DNA of 64,000 nucleotides, taken from Streptomyces varsoviensis. Its GTDB lineage: Bacteria; Actinomycetota; Actinomycetes; Streptomycetales; Streptomycetaceae. Below, piece by piece: positions 31,823-40,485 of the stretch (position 1 is its first letter; every line of letters begins with the position of its first letter). The position numbers and the translations under genes were made by a program. The DNA is taken from NCBI RefSeq assembly GCF_000718635.1, contig NZ_JOBF01000005.1, positions 62,001 through 126,000 on the forward strand, written 5' to 3'. The notes beneath the pieces are model-generated. The model saw only the letters and a program-made list of their open reading frames with translations, was not told the DNA's origin and made no database searches.

Positions 31823-32773
31823 ATGACGCCCTCCGTCACCCCTCCCCCCGCTGACTACGCACGGCTGCGGGCCCAGCTCGACACGCTCGCCACCGAGGCG
31901 TTCCGCCCCGAGCTGGCCGAGATCGACCGGCTCCCCACGCTCGACATCGCGAAGATCATGAACGGCGAGGACGCGACGGTCCCCGCGGCCGTGGCCGCCG
32001 AACTGCCGCGCATCGCCGCCGCCATCGACGCCACCGCCGAGCGGATGGCCCGCGGCGGCCGGCTGGTCTACGCGGGCGCGGGCACGGCGGGGCGGCTCGG
32101 CATCCTCGACGCGAGCGAGTGCCCGCCGACCTTCAACACGGCCCCGACCGAGGTCGTCGGCCTCATCGCGGGCGGTCCGCCGGCGATGGTCACAGCCGTC
32201 GAGGGGGCCGAGGACAGCAAGGAGCTGGCGGCGGCCGACCTCGACGCGCTGGACCTGCGCGCCGAGGACACCGTGGTCGGCATCTCCGCCTCGGGCCGCA
32301 CGCCGTACGCGATCGGGGCCGTCGAGCACGCCCGCGCGGCCGGGGCGCTCACCATCGGGCTGTCCTGCAACCCCGACTCGGCGCTCGCGGCCGCCTCCGA
32401 GCACGGCATCGAGGTCGTCGTCGGCCCCGAACTCCTCACCGGCTCGACCCGGTTGAAGGCGGGCACGGCGCAGAAGCTCGTCCTGAACATGCTCTCGACG
32501 ATCACGATGATCCGGCTCGGCAAGACCTACGGAAACCTGATGGTCGACGTGCGGGCCTCCAACGAGAAGCTGCGGGCCCGTTCGCGGCGCATCGTCGCGC
32601 TGGCGACCGGGGCCGCGGACGCCGAGATCGAGGCGGCGCTGGCCGCGACCGGCGGGGAGGTGAAGAACGCGATCCTCGTCATCCTCGGCGGCGTGGACGG
32701 CCCCGCCGCCGCCCGCCTCCTCGCCGAATCCGGCGGCCATCTGCGTGCGGCGCTGCACGCGTCGATGGCCTGA
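31823..32773 (+). CDS. murQ: N-acetylmuramic acid 6-phosphate etherase
   Basis: 316 aa. LRAQLDTLATEAFRPELAEIDRLPTLDI, GGRLVYAGAGTAGRLGILDASECPPTF (the catalytic-site Glu is in DASE), GISASGRTPYAIGAVEHA and GSTRLKAGTAQKLVLNMLSTITMIRLGKTYGNLMVDV are MurQ signatures. It cleaves the D-lactyl ether of MurNAc-6-P to give GlcNAc-6-P and lactate in cell-wall recycling. The start at 31823 follows a weak ribosome site; ATG 31784 is also in frame. The product feeds NagA at 56.5 kb. Confidence 0.93.
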   Translation: MTPSVTPPPADYARLRAQLDTLATEAFRPELAEIDRLPTLDIAKIMNGEDATVPAAVAAELPRIAAAIDATAERMARGGRLVYAGAGTAGRLGILDASECPPTFNTAPTEVVGLIAGGPPAMVTAVEGAEDSKELAAADLDALDLRAEDTVVGISASGRTPYAIGAVEHARAAGALTIGLSCNPDSALAAASEHGIEVVVGPELLTGSTRLKAGTAQKLVLNMLSTITMIRLGKTYGNLMVDVRASNEKLRARSRRIVALATGAADAEIEAALAATGGEVKNAILVILGGVDGPAAARLLAESGGHLRAALHASMA

Positions 32774-32869
32774 CGGCCCTCGGGCGGCCCGGCGTCCCGG
32801 GCCCCGAAACCCAGCCCGGCCCCGCGCGCCCATCGCGCGGGCCCCACACCAGAACAAGGCACCCGCACC

Positions 32870-34672
32870 ATGGCAACAGACGACAAGAACCGCGCCACCG
32901 CCGCCGCGATCCTCCCGCTCGTCGGCGGCGCCGAGAACATCGACACCATCGCCCACTGCATGACCCGCCTCCGGCTCTCGCTCCGGGACCGTTCCCTGGT
33001 GCGGGAGGAGGAGCTGAAGGCGCTGCCCGCGGTGATGGGGGTGGTGGACGACGACACGTACCAGATCGTGCTCGGTCCGGGCACGGTTGCGAGGGTCACG
33101 CCGGAGTTCGAGGCGCTGGTGGCGGAGGAGCGTACGGCCGCCGATCAGGCGACCCCGCCCGCCGGGCAGGCATCGGCCTCCGCTCCGGCGTCGGCTGCCA
33201 AGCCCACATCGGCCCCCAAGCCCACATCGGCCGCCGAACCGGCATCCGCCGCCGCTCCCGACGAGGGCGCCGCTCCGGGCGAAGGCTCCGCTCCGGGTGA
33301 GGGCTCCGCCCCCGGACCCCGCCCGACGACGGCCGACGAGCTGGCGGCGCAGGGCGCGGCGATCAAGCAGCGGCAGAAGGCCCGTAACGCCACGCCGGTC
33401 AAGCTCTTCCTCCGCCGGATCGCGAACATCTTCGTGCCGCTGATCCCGGCGCTCATCGGCTGCGGCATCGTCGCGGGCATCAACGGCCTGCTGGCCAACC
33501 TGGGCTGGCTGCCCGGTATCGTCCCGGCGCTCACGGCGATCGCCTCGGGGTTCATGTCGCTGATCGCGGTGTTCGTCGGCTACAACACGGCGAAGGAGTT
33601 CGGCGGCACGCCGATCCTCGGCGGGGCGGTGGCGGCGATCATCGTCTTCGCGGGCGTGCAGAACGTCAGCGCGTTCGGCCAGAAGCTCGCGCCGGGGCAG
33701 GGCGGCGTGCTGGGCGCGCTGGGCGCGGCGCTGCTCGCCGTATACGTGGAGAAGCAGTGCCGAAGGTGGGTGCCGGAGGCCCTGGACGTGCTGGTCACGC
33801 CCACCCTCACGGTGCTGGTGTCCGGTCTGGTCACCCTCTTCGGCCTGATGTTCGTCGCGGGCGAGGTCTCGACGGCCATCGGCGACTTCGCGAACTGGCT
33901 GCTGGCCAACGGCGGGGCGGGCGCGGGCTTCGTGCTCGGCGGCCTCTTCCTCCCGCTGGTGATGCTCGGCCTGCACCAGGCCCTCATCCCCATCCACACC
34001 ACCCTCATCCAGCAGCAGGGGTTCACGGTCCTGCTGCCCATCCTGGCCATGGCGGGCGCGGGCCAGGTCGGCGCGGCCGTCGCGGTCTACCTGCGGCTGC
34101 CGCGCAACGAATCGATCCGCAAGACCATCAAGTCCGCTCTCCCCGCCGGTTTCCTGGGCGTCGGGGAACCCCTCATCTACGGCGTCTCGCTCCCGCTGGG
34201 CCGCCCCTTCATCACCGCGTGCGTCGGCGGCGCGTTCGGCGGCGGTTTCGTCGGCCTCTTCAACCAGCTCGGCGACGCGGTCGGCTCCACCGCCATCGGC
34301 CCCTCCGGCTGGGCCCTCTTCCCCCTCCTCAAGGGCGACCACGGCCTCGGGACCACGGTCGCGATCTACGCGGCGGGGCTGGTGGCCGGTTACGTCGTGG
34401 GGTTCGTGGCCACGTACTTCTTCGGCTTCAGCAAGCAGATGCTCGTGGAGCTGAACGAGCCCAAGGCGGGAAGCGCGCCGGGCGCGACCGCTCCGGCCGG
34501 GGCGGACGACGCCCCGCCGGCCTCGGCCGCCGCGCAGACCACTGGACAGACCGCCGCCGCGAAGACCACGGGGCAGGCCGCCGCCGGGCAGGCCGCCGCC
34601 GGGCAGACCGCCGGAGAGACCGGCGCTGGGCAGACCGGCGCCGGAGCGGAGGGCGCACCGGCGACGGTCTAG
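32870..34672 (+). CDS. PTS transporter EIIBC, MurNAc-type (MurP-like)
   Basis: 600 aa. The EIIB domain (residues 1-90) has AHCMTRLRLSLRD, with Cys30 as the phosphorylated residue. An Ala/Pro/Glu linker of about 60 residues follows, then the EIIC domain with about ten membrane segments (LRRIANIFVPLIPALIGCGIVAGI, LGVGEPLIYGVSLPLGRPF is the conserved G-x-x-E-P loop). A Thr/Ala/Gly tail repeats (AAAGQAAAGQTAGETGAGQT). There is no EIIA domain, so it must use one from elsewhere, as MurP does with EIIA-Glc. Next to murR and murQ, MurNAc is the best guess; glucose or GlcNAc are alternatives. Confidence 0.82.
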   Translation: MATDDKNRATAAAILPLVGGAENIDTIAHCMTRLRLSLRDRSLVREEELKALPAVMGVVDDDTYQIVLGPGTVARVTPEFEALVAEERTAADQATPPAGQASASAPASAAKPTSAPKPTSAAEPASAAAPDEGAAPGEGSAPGEGSAPGPRPTTADELAAQGAAIKQRQKARNATPVKLFLRRIANIFVPLIPALIGCGIVAGINGLLANLGWLPGIVPALTAIASGFMSLIAVFVGYNTAKEFGGTPILGGAVAAIIVFAGVQNVSAFGQKLAPGQGGVLGALGAALLAVYVEKQCRRWVPEALDVLVTPTLTVLVSGLVTLFGLMFVAGEVSTAIGDFANWLLANGGAGAGFVLGGLFLPLVMLGLHQALIPIHTTLIQQQGFTVLLPILAMAGAGQVGAAVAVYLRLPRNESIRKTIKSALPAGFLGVGEPLIYGVSLPLGRPFITACVGGAFGGGFVGLFNQLGDAVGSTAIGPSGWALFPLLKGDHGLGTTVAIYAAGLVAGYVVGFVATYFFGFSKQMLVELNEPKAGSAPGATAPAGADDAPPASAAAQTTGQTAAAKTTGQAAAGQAAAGQTAGETGAGQTGAGAEGAPATV

Positions 34673-34900
34673 GCGAGGGCCCGGCGCAGGCCGGGCGAGG
34701 GCCCGGCGCAAGCCCGAGCCTGGTCCGAGCCTGCGCCGGGGGAGGTCCAGGCCGGTCCGGGCAGGCTCGGGCCTCGCCCCGGCGAGATCCAGGCCGGTCC
34801 GGGCTTGGCCCCCGCGAGGTCCGGGCCTGGCCCCCGCGAGGTCCGGGCCAGGTCAGGCAAGGCCCAGACCGGTTCCCGGCCTGGTCTAGGGTGGCGGCCC
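34673..34900. repeat. GC-rich direct repeats after the PTS gene
   Basis: GGCCCCCGCGAGGTCCGGGCC-type units occur twice in tandem (about 34805-34850), and GAGGGCCCGGCGCA twice (about 34675-34710). No gene. CCTGGTCTAGGGTGG near 34880 is a partial dre-like match that I do not call a DasR site. Confidence 0.5.
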
Positions 34901-35425
34901 ATGGAGAAATGGGGCGCGAGTCTGTACGGAAATCCCTGTGCCGGTTGTGACTTCGAGTGGTCGCTGACCCCTCACGAGGCCGTCCGGAGCGTGACGGAAC
35001 TGCCCGCTCGCTGCCGCGGCCTGCTGGCGGGCCACACCGGCTACGAGCGCCACCCGGACCTCGGGTGGACGCCCGCGGGTTACGTCAGCCACATCACCGA
35101 CAACCTGCGCAACTGGGCCGAACGGCTCGCCGGGGCCCGGCTCTCGGGGGCCGTCGACGTGCCCGGCTACGACCCGGACCTGGTCGCCGAGGGACGCTCG
35201 TACAACCAGATCGCCCCGGCGGCGGCCCTCTGGTCGCTGGAGCGCGCGGCGGACGCCTGGGCGAGTTCGGTGACCGCCGCGCTCGACGCCGGGACCGTCC
35301 TGCGGCACGCCGAGCGGGGCGCGCAGCGCGCCGAGGACGTGGCACGCAACAACGCACACGACGGGCACCACCACCTCTGGGACATCCAACGCATCCTGCG
35401 CTATGCCGGGCGGCCGAAAGTCTGA
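34901..35425 (+). CDS. DinB-superfamily protein
   Basis: 174 aa. LTPHEAVRSVTELPARCRGLLAGH, TPAGYVSHITDNLRNWAERLAGA and AHDGHHHLWDIQRIL give the three-His metal site of the DinB/YfiT fold (H in YVSH, HxxxH in HDGHHH). The likely role is a thiol-dependent transferase or hydrolase (mycothiol in Streptomyces), inferred from the fold. No clear ribosome site at ATG 34901. Confidence 0.75.
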   Translation: MEKWGASLYGNPCAGCDFEWSLTPHEAVRSVTELPARCRGLLAGHTGYERHPDLGWTPAGYVSHITDNLRNWAERLAGARLSGAVDVPGYDPDLVAEGRSYNQIAPAAALWSLERAADAWASSVTAALDAGTVLRHAERGAQRAEDVARNNAHDGHHHLWDIQRILRYAGRPKV

Positions 35426-35485
35426 TCTCATTCGACCGAGAGGGGAGTCGCAGGACTGCCCGGACCGTGACGTGAGGGAGCTCGC

Positions 35486-36100
35486 ATGGCGACCGTCTAC
35501 CGCACCACCATGAAGCCCACCAAGCTCGAACTGCTCACCGACTGGCTGCCGAGGCAGAGCTGGTACGCGGGCGGCGCGGAGGCGCCCGACCTGAGCAGGG
35601 CGGGCGGGTTCCGGCTGGACGACCCGGAGGGCGCGGTCGGGATCGAGTTCATGGTCGCCGTGGACGCGGCCGGGCCGGAGCCGGTGGCGTACCTGGTGCC
35701 GCTCAGCTACCGCGGCGCCCCGCTGGAGGGCGCGCCCGACGAGGCGCTGATCGGCACCTCCGAGCACGGCGTGCTCGGCACCCGCTGGATCTACGACGGC
35801 GTCCACGACCCGGTGCTGATGGGCCAGTTGCACGCCCTCCTGCGCGGCGAGGCGACGCCGCAGCAGCAGAGCGTCAGCGACACCCCGGACCCGACCGTCA
35901 CCGTGCACGGCACCACCCTCGGCACCGGGGCCGGCCCGGACGCCGGGGCCGAGGCAGCCGCCGGGGCCGAGGTCCACGTCCACCGCGTCCTCGCGGTGGC
36001 GGAGACCTCCGAGGAGTCGGCCGCGTGCGTCATCGCCGGATGGACCTGGCCGAACGGGATGGCGGCGCGCGGCGTCTTCGCGACCGTGACGCCAGGCTGA
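35486..36100 (+). CDS. maltokinase N-terminal-cap-like protein, without kinase domain
   Basis: 204 aa from ATG 35486 (GGGAG upstream). LELLTDWLPRQSWYAGGAEAPDLSRAGGFRLDDPEGAVGIEFMVAV and AYLVPLSYRGAPLEGAPDEALIGTSEHGVLGTRWIYDGVHDPV match the cap domain of actinobacterial maltokinase. The protein-kinase-like lobe is absent: after residue 120 there is a Gly/Ala/Asp linker and a short beta region (HVHRVLAVAETSEESAACVIAGWTWP). A stand-alone cap is known in actinomycetes; its role is not. Confidence 0.7.
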   Translation: MATVYRTTMKPTKLELLTDWLPRQSWYAGGAEAPDLSRAGGFRLDDPEGAVGIEFMVAVDAAGPEPVAYLVPLSYRGAPLEGAPDEALIGTSEHGVLGTRWIYDGVHDPVLMGQLHALLRGEATPQQQSVSDTPDPTVTVHGTTLGTGAGPDAGAEAAAGAEVHVHRVLAVAETSEESAACVIAGWTWPNGMAARGVFATVTPG

Positions 36101-36216
36101 GCCGGGGGGCGCCGCCACCGGGCGGCGGGCCCCGGCTCGAACTGGCCCCGGACCGAGAGCCCGTCCCGGACCGAACCCGTTCCGGACCGAGCCCGCCCCG
36201 GGCCGAACCCGTCACC

Positions 36217-36248
36217 GATCGAACTGGTTGCGGATCGAACTGGTTGCG
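36217..36248. repeat. 16-bp tandem repeat before the GNAT gene
   Basis: GATCGAACTGGTTGCG occurs twice in tandem, with GGACCGA-type copies to its left (from about 36150). Confidence 0.7.
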
Positions 36249-36270
36249 GATTGGCGCACCGCGAACAATC

Positions 36271-36837
36271 ATGACCGCCATGGCGCGCCCCAGACGGATC
36301 ATCGATTGCGGGGACTTCACCCTGCGCTGCTGGCGGGCGCAGGAGGACTTCGCCGCCGCCTTCACGCTGATCGAGGAGTCCTTGGAGCATCTGCGCCCCT
36401 GGGAGCCGTGGGTCGCCGGGCACAGCGAGGAGAGCACTCGCGCTCTCCTCGCGAACTGCGAGTCGAAGTGGGCGACGGGCGAGGTCTACAACTACGCGAT
36501 CGCCAAGGACGGCGCCCCCATCGGCATGTGCCAGAGCTACCGGGCGCCCGAGCCCCGGGGCCGCTGCCTGGGCTACTGGCTGCACCCCGCCGCCACCGGC
36601 CAGGGCATCGCCACGAGAGCGGCGGCGGCCCTGGTCGCCGAGATGTTCGCGCTGCCGGCGGTCGAGTACCTGGAGATCACCCACGACTCCGCCAACGCCT
36701 CCAGCGCCGCCATCCCCCGTCGCCTCGGCTTCACCCAGCTCCGCCAGGAACCCGCTCCCCCGCCCGTAGCCCCCTCCGGCAGCGGCATCAACGTGACCTG
36801 GCGTCTGGCCCGCCCCGCACCACCCACCGCCCCCTGA
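36271..36837 (+). CDS. GNAT N-acetyltransferase, RimJ/RimL type
   Basis: 188 aa. FTLRCWRAQEDFAAAFTLIEESLEHLRPWEPW, LGYWLHPAATGQGIATRAAAALVAEMFAL (acetyl-CoA loop with QGIAT) and EITHDSANASSAAIPRRLGF fit the ribosomal-protein/antibiotic N-acetyltransferase group. Starts at 36271 or 36280. The substrate is unknown. Confidence 0.85.
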   Translation: MTAMARPRRIIDCGDFTLRCWRAQEDFAAAFTLIEESLEHLRPWEPWVAGHSEESTRALLANCESKWATGEVYNYAIAKDGAPIGMCQSYRAPEPRGRCLGYWLHPAATGQGIATRAAAALVAEMFALPAVEYLEITHDSANASSAAIPRRLGFTQLRQEPAPPPVAPSGSGINVTWRLARPAPPTAP

Positions 36838-36936
36838 GCCCCACGGGCTCAAGAACGGCGGGCCACGGCACGTAAGGACCCCAACCAACCGCCCCCACCG
36901 GCTGGTTGGCGGCGGCCTCGACTTTAGGGTGAGCCG

Positions 36937-37614
36937 ATGCAAACACACCCGCAGCCCCCCATCGACCGCCCGGCGGACCTCGACACGGTCCGCGACTCGT
37001 ACGACCGGGTGGCCGACAACTACGCCCACATGGTGGCGACCACGGGAATGGGCGACATCCGCCGCCACCCCTGGCTCAAGGCGTCGATCGACGTCTTCGC
37101 CGACGCGGTGCGCGGACTCGGGCCCGTACTCGACGTCGGCTGCGGCCCCGGCACGGTGACCGCCTATCTCGCGGAGCGCGGCATCGACGTATCCGGCGTG
37201 GACCTCTCCCCCCGCATGATCGAGAACGCGCGCCGCCTCCACCCGGAGTGCCGTTTCAGCGTCTCCTCCGTCACCGACCTCGACCTCGAAGCGGCGTCGC
37301 TCGGCGGCGTGCTCGGGTGGTGGTCGCTGTTCAACCTCCCGCGCGCGATCCTTCCGCAGGTCCTGGCCATGTTCGCGCGCGCACTGAAGCCGGGCGGCCA
37401 CTTCATCACGGGAACGCACGTCGGCGACGGGGACATGGTGCGCACCGAGGCGTACGGAGGGGTGCCCGTCCGCTGGACCACGCACAGGTGGCTGCCGGAG
37501 CAATTCGCGGAACTGATCGAGCAGGCCGGCCTGCGCCCGGTCGCCGAGCTTCGGCTGCCGCCGAACGAACACAGCGGGCCGAGCGTGGTCATCATGGCCG
37601 AACGCCCCGCCTGA
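36937..37614 (+). CDS. class I SAM-dependent methyltransferase
   Basis: 225 aa. VLDVGCGPGTVTAYLAERG is motif I; VSGVDLSPRMIENARRLHP follows. A UbiE/Methyltransf_11-type small-molecule enzyme. The substrate is unknown; relatives act on quinones, polyketides and other small molecules. Confidence 0.88.
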   Translation: MQTHPQPPIDRPADLDTVRDSYDRVADNYAHMVATTGMGDIRRHPWLKASIDVFADAVRGLGPVLDVGCGPGTVTAYLAERGIDVSGVDLSPRMIENARRLHPECRFSVSSVTDLDLEAASLGGVLGWWSLFNLPRAILPQVLAMFARALKPGGHFITGTHVGDGDMVRTEAYGGVPVRWTTHRWLPEQFAELIEQAGLRPVAELRLPPNEHSGPSVVIMAERPA

Positions 37615-37879
37615 CGCCGCCGCCCCGAAAGCCGCGCCCGACACCCCGGAGCTCAAGCCCCGCGGTTCGGGCGCTCTTTCCAAGGAAGGGCTGGGAGGAC
37701 TTACCCACCCCCCTCCCAACTCCCGCGCGCGGCAGCCGAGATGACTAATCGCGATCGACTTGCCACGGCGTGTTACGGCGGTTTAGCGTTCGCGACAACA
37801 AACGGCCCCGGCCGGTGCTAGCAACACACGCCCGGGGCCTGACCCTCAAGATCGTCAATGGCTAAGGAAACCGACCTCA

Positions 37880-38770
37880 ATGGCTACTGAAGACTTTAAC
37901 GCCGCCTCCTCCCCGACCCCACACCCCATGGCGAGTCCGGGCTACGGAAAGCGCAGCGCACCCTCTCAACTCACCCGTACGGCCCACGACTTCGCGCACC
38001 TGCCGCGCCGCGAGGCGTCCGTGGCCGCGTACCTCGACCGGCTGCCGGACGGGGCGGACATCTCCGTGAAGACCCTGGCCAAAGTGCTGCCGGACTACGG
38101 GCAATGCGCCCTGCGCACGGCGCTGCGCCGCCTGTCGGAGGCGGGTCACCTGCGCCGCGTCGCCGAACACCACTGGGGCGAGGACGGCAGCCCGCGCTGG
38201 GTGACCCGTACATACTTCTCCCGTACGGCACGGGACGACGCGTGGTGGATGGCCTTTTGCGCGGGCAACGTACCCGACGCGGAACCGCCCCGGACCGAAC
38301 CCGAACGGGCGACGCGCAGCGAGGCGTACGACAGCCTGGCCGCCCTCGGCCGCGCCGAACCCCGCCTGACGCTCTCCGCCAACGACTGCGCGTCCCTGGA
38401 GGCGCTGGCCGCCGAGTGGTTCGCGCGCGGGGCGACGCCCGCCCAGTTCCTGCACGCCCTCACCGACGGGCTGCCGCCCGCGATCCGGCACGCGGGCGGC
38501 TTCACCCGCGCCCGCCTCATCGAGAAAATGCCGCCCCCGCCGCCCTGGGAACCGGCCGGTACGCGCCCCGCCCCTCTGCGCACCCTCGAATGCACCGTCT
38601 GCGGCCTCCCCAACCCCGCCAAGGCCCTGCCCGGCGGCGTCTGCGGCCCCTGCCGAGGCGAAAGCCCCCCGGACCGCCACCCGCCGGCCCTCCCGCCCGC
38701 ACGCGTACACGCCCACGCCGACAAGGCGCGGGCCGCCGTCACCCGCTCTCCAGAAAGGAGTCACGCATGA
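37880..38770 (+). CDS. winged-helix DNA-binding protein with C-terminal zinc ribbon
   Basis: 296 aa. HLPRREASVAAYLDRLPDGADISVKTLAKVLPDYGQCALRTALRRLSEAGHLRRV is a winged helix. A helical region follows (ALAAEWFARGATPAQFLHALTDGLP), then LECTVCGLPNPAKALPGGVCGPCRG, a CxxC-CxxC ribbon. The stop overlaps the next gene or leader (ATGA at 38767). The layout looks like a regulator. Family name unknown to me. Confidence 0.7.
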   Translation: MATEDFNAASSPTPHPMASPGYGKRSAPSQLTRTAHDFAHLPRREASVAAYLDRLPDGADISVKTLAKVLPDYGQCALRTALRRLSEAGHLRRVAEHHWGEDGSPRWVTRTYFSRTARDDAWWMAFCAGNVPDAEPPRTEPERATRSEAYDSLAALGRAEPRLTLSANDCASLEALAAEWFARGATPAQFLHALTDGLPPAIRHAGGFTRARLIEKMPPPPPWEPAGTRPAPLRTLECTVCGLPNPAKALPGGVCGPCRGESPPDRHPPALPPARVHAHADKARAAVTRSPERSHA

Positions 38771-38835
38771 CCATGATCAAGGAGGGACCCACCCGCACCC
38801 GAGGCAGGGCACCATGTAAGGAAGGAGGCGACACC

Positions 38836-39414
38836 ATGACCCCCAGCACCGCGAAGCAGCCCCAAATGGCAGTCGAGGACTTCGAGCAGATCGCCCACGA
38901 AGCCCCCGAGACAGTGACGCTCGAATTCATCGACGGAAAGCTTGAGGTCAAGCCGGTGCCCGACGGCGATCACGACGAGATCATCATGTGGCTGCTGGAG
39001 CAGTGCATGCAGCAGCAACCAGCGTTGCGGCTGTACCCCGAGCGGGGGCTGCGCGTCGAGACGTACCGCAAGGGCCGCGCCCGCCCGGACGGCGTGCTCG
39101 CACCCCGTCGGCACTTCGCGGGTCAGGGCGAGTGGGCCGAGCCCGACGGCATCCTGATGACCGTCGAGGTGACCTCCTACGACGCCGACACCGACAATCG
39201 GGACCGCCACGAGAAGCGGTTCGCCTACGGGGACGCCGGCATCCCCGTCTACCTGCTCATCGACCGGGACGCCCACACGCTCGCCGTCTACAGCGAGCTG
39301 AAGAACGGCAACTACAAGAAGCGCCTCACGTACGACTACGGCGACACCGTCGAACTGCCCGCCCCCGTCAGCATCACCCTGGACACCGAGGAGCTCAAGG
39401 ACTACGTGCGCTGA
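38836..39414 (+). CDS. Uma2-family putative restriction-endonuclease-fold protein
   Basis: 192 aa from ATG 38836 (AAGGAGG about 8 nt upstream). MAVEDFEQIAHEAPETVTLEFIDGKLEVKP, RPDGVLAPRR, ILMTVEVTSYDADTDNRDRHEKRFAYGDAGIPVYLLIDRD are Uma2 blocks: a PD-(D/E)xK-like site with Asp (RPDG) and Glu (VEVTS). ATG 38767 is also in frame with AAGGAG, giving 23 more residues. Function in the cell is unsettled. Confidence 0.85.
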   Translation: MTPSTAKQPQMAVEDFEQIAHEAPETVTLEFIDGKLEVKPVPDGDHDEIIMWLLEQCMQQQPALRLYPERGLRVETYRKGRARPDGVLAPRRHFAGQGEWAEPDGILMTVEVTSYDADTDNRDRHEKRFAYGDAGIPVYLLIDRDAHTLAVYSELKNGNYKKRLTYDYGDTVELPAPVSITLDTEELKDYVR

Positions 39415-40130
39415 TCCGCGTACGTCCGTAACCACCCTTGAGGGCGCACGCGGGCAGGTCGGGCCCGTAGACATGAGCAAGGTGGGCTGCGCCTCCACGC
39501 CTCCGGGCCTCCACGCCTCCGGGCAGGGGCTGGGCGGCTGCCGCGTAGGGCGGTATTCGGCGTGGGTGGGTGCGGGTTTCGTCTCGGACCCTTCGGGCCC
39601 AAAGCGCCGGCAGCGGGAGGGAGGGGGCAGGCTGGGGAGCGTTCACTGCCTGTCGGATGGGTGCGTGGCTGAGGCTAAGGCCGGCTCCGCTGCGCTCCGT
39701 AGCTGGCCGCTGCCGCGATGAGGCGGGGGCGGGCTCTTCGGGTGCGGGCGCGTCTCGGGCCTGCGACCCACCGCAGCCGAAGCGAGGCGGCGAGGCGGCG
39801 AGGCGCACTATGGTCCGTTGCCTGCGGGCGAGGTCGCAGCCGGGCCGGTGACGGCGCGCTGCGCTGCGCCTCGGTGCCCATTTCCGCCCGGGGGAAGTTG
39901 CCGCCCGTCAAAGACGGGTCCCACGGTTGGGGAAACCCCACTCTGACGACGAGCGCGCCCGGTATGCCCGATGCGTCAGGTCCGCTGTTCAACAGAGTGC
40001 GGTTACCGCCCGATTCCGCGCCCCAAAAGGCACTTTTGTCGGGCGGCAACCGCGCCCTACCTACCAGTAGCCAACCGCGGAGAGAGCAGCGGAGCCACAC
40101 ACGCCGCTCCGGCGAGGACGGGGAAGGTCC
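39415..40130. other. 716-bp gene-free stretch with nested hairpin
   Basis: No frame here shows normal Streptomyces codon bias. GTTACCGCCCGA (40002-40013) pairs with TCGGGCGGCAAC (40039-40050, one mismatch), and inside it AAAAG-gca-CTTTT (40025-40037) forms a second hairpin. This may be a terminator, a small RNA or a relic. Nothing else was recognised. Confidence 0.5.
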
Positions 40131-40352
40131 TTACCGCGTCGCCTTGGCCTTCTTCACCTGGTCAGCCGCCCAGCCCGCCAGCACGACGCCGATGGCCGTG
40201 ACGGCGAGGTAGCTGATCAGGTGGACCGCGAAGCCGCCGGGGACCCACGCGAGCAGGCCGTAGCGGTCGTGGTCGATCAGGAGCCGGATGGCCCCCTGGC
40301 CGCTCAGGGCGACCAGGATCATGCCCAGCACCTGCCACAGGACGTACTTCAT
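40131..40352 (-). CDS. small membrane protein
   Basis: 73 aa from ATG 40352 with GGAGG about 8 nt upstream. Two membrane segments (YVLWQVLGMILVALSGQGAI and AVHLISYLAVTAIGVVLAGW) flank a short polar loop, and the tail is basic (DQVKKAKATR). Divergent from a TetR gene with 133 bp between; possibly its target. Confidence 0.7.
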   Translation of the reverse strand: MKYVLWQVLGMILVALSGQGAIRLLIDHDRYGLLAWVPGGFAVHLISYLAVTAIGVVLAGWAADQVKKAKATR

Positions 40353-40485
40353 CGCTCGTTCCTCCCCGTTGTTCACTGCACCGTTCCTCTTATTGATACG
40401 ATCGAACCATAACCGAGCGCAACCCCGCCACTAGAGTGGAGCAGCAGTCGAACGGACACCCCTCGCGAGCGCACAAGGACCACCC

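Noticed and set aside
31679..34711. 1010-codon minus-strand frame
   Set aside because: Antisense to murQ and the PTS gene; no recognisable motif.
34878..34893. CCTGGTCTAGGGTGG as a DasR site
   Set aside because: The second half does not match; TCTAGGGT is more likely a -10 box.
39473..39721. 82-codon frame in the gene-free stretch
   Set aside because: Codon use is not Streptomyces-like, there is no ribosome site and no known family.
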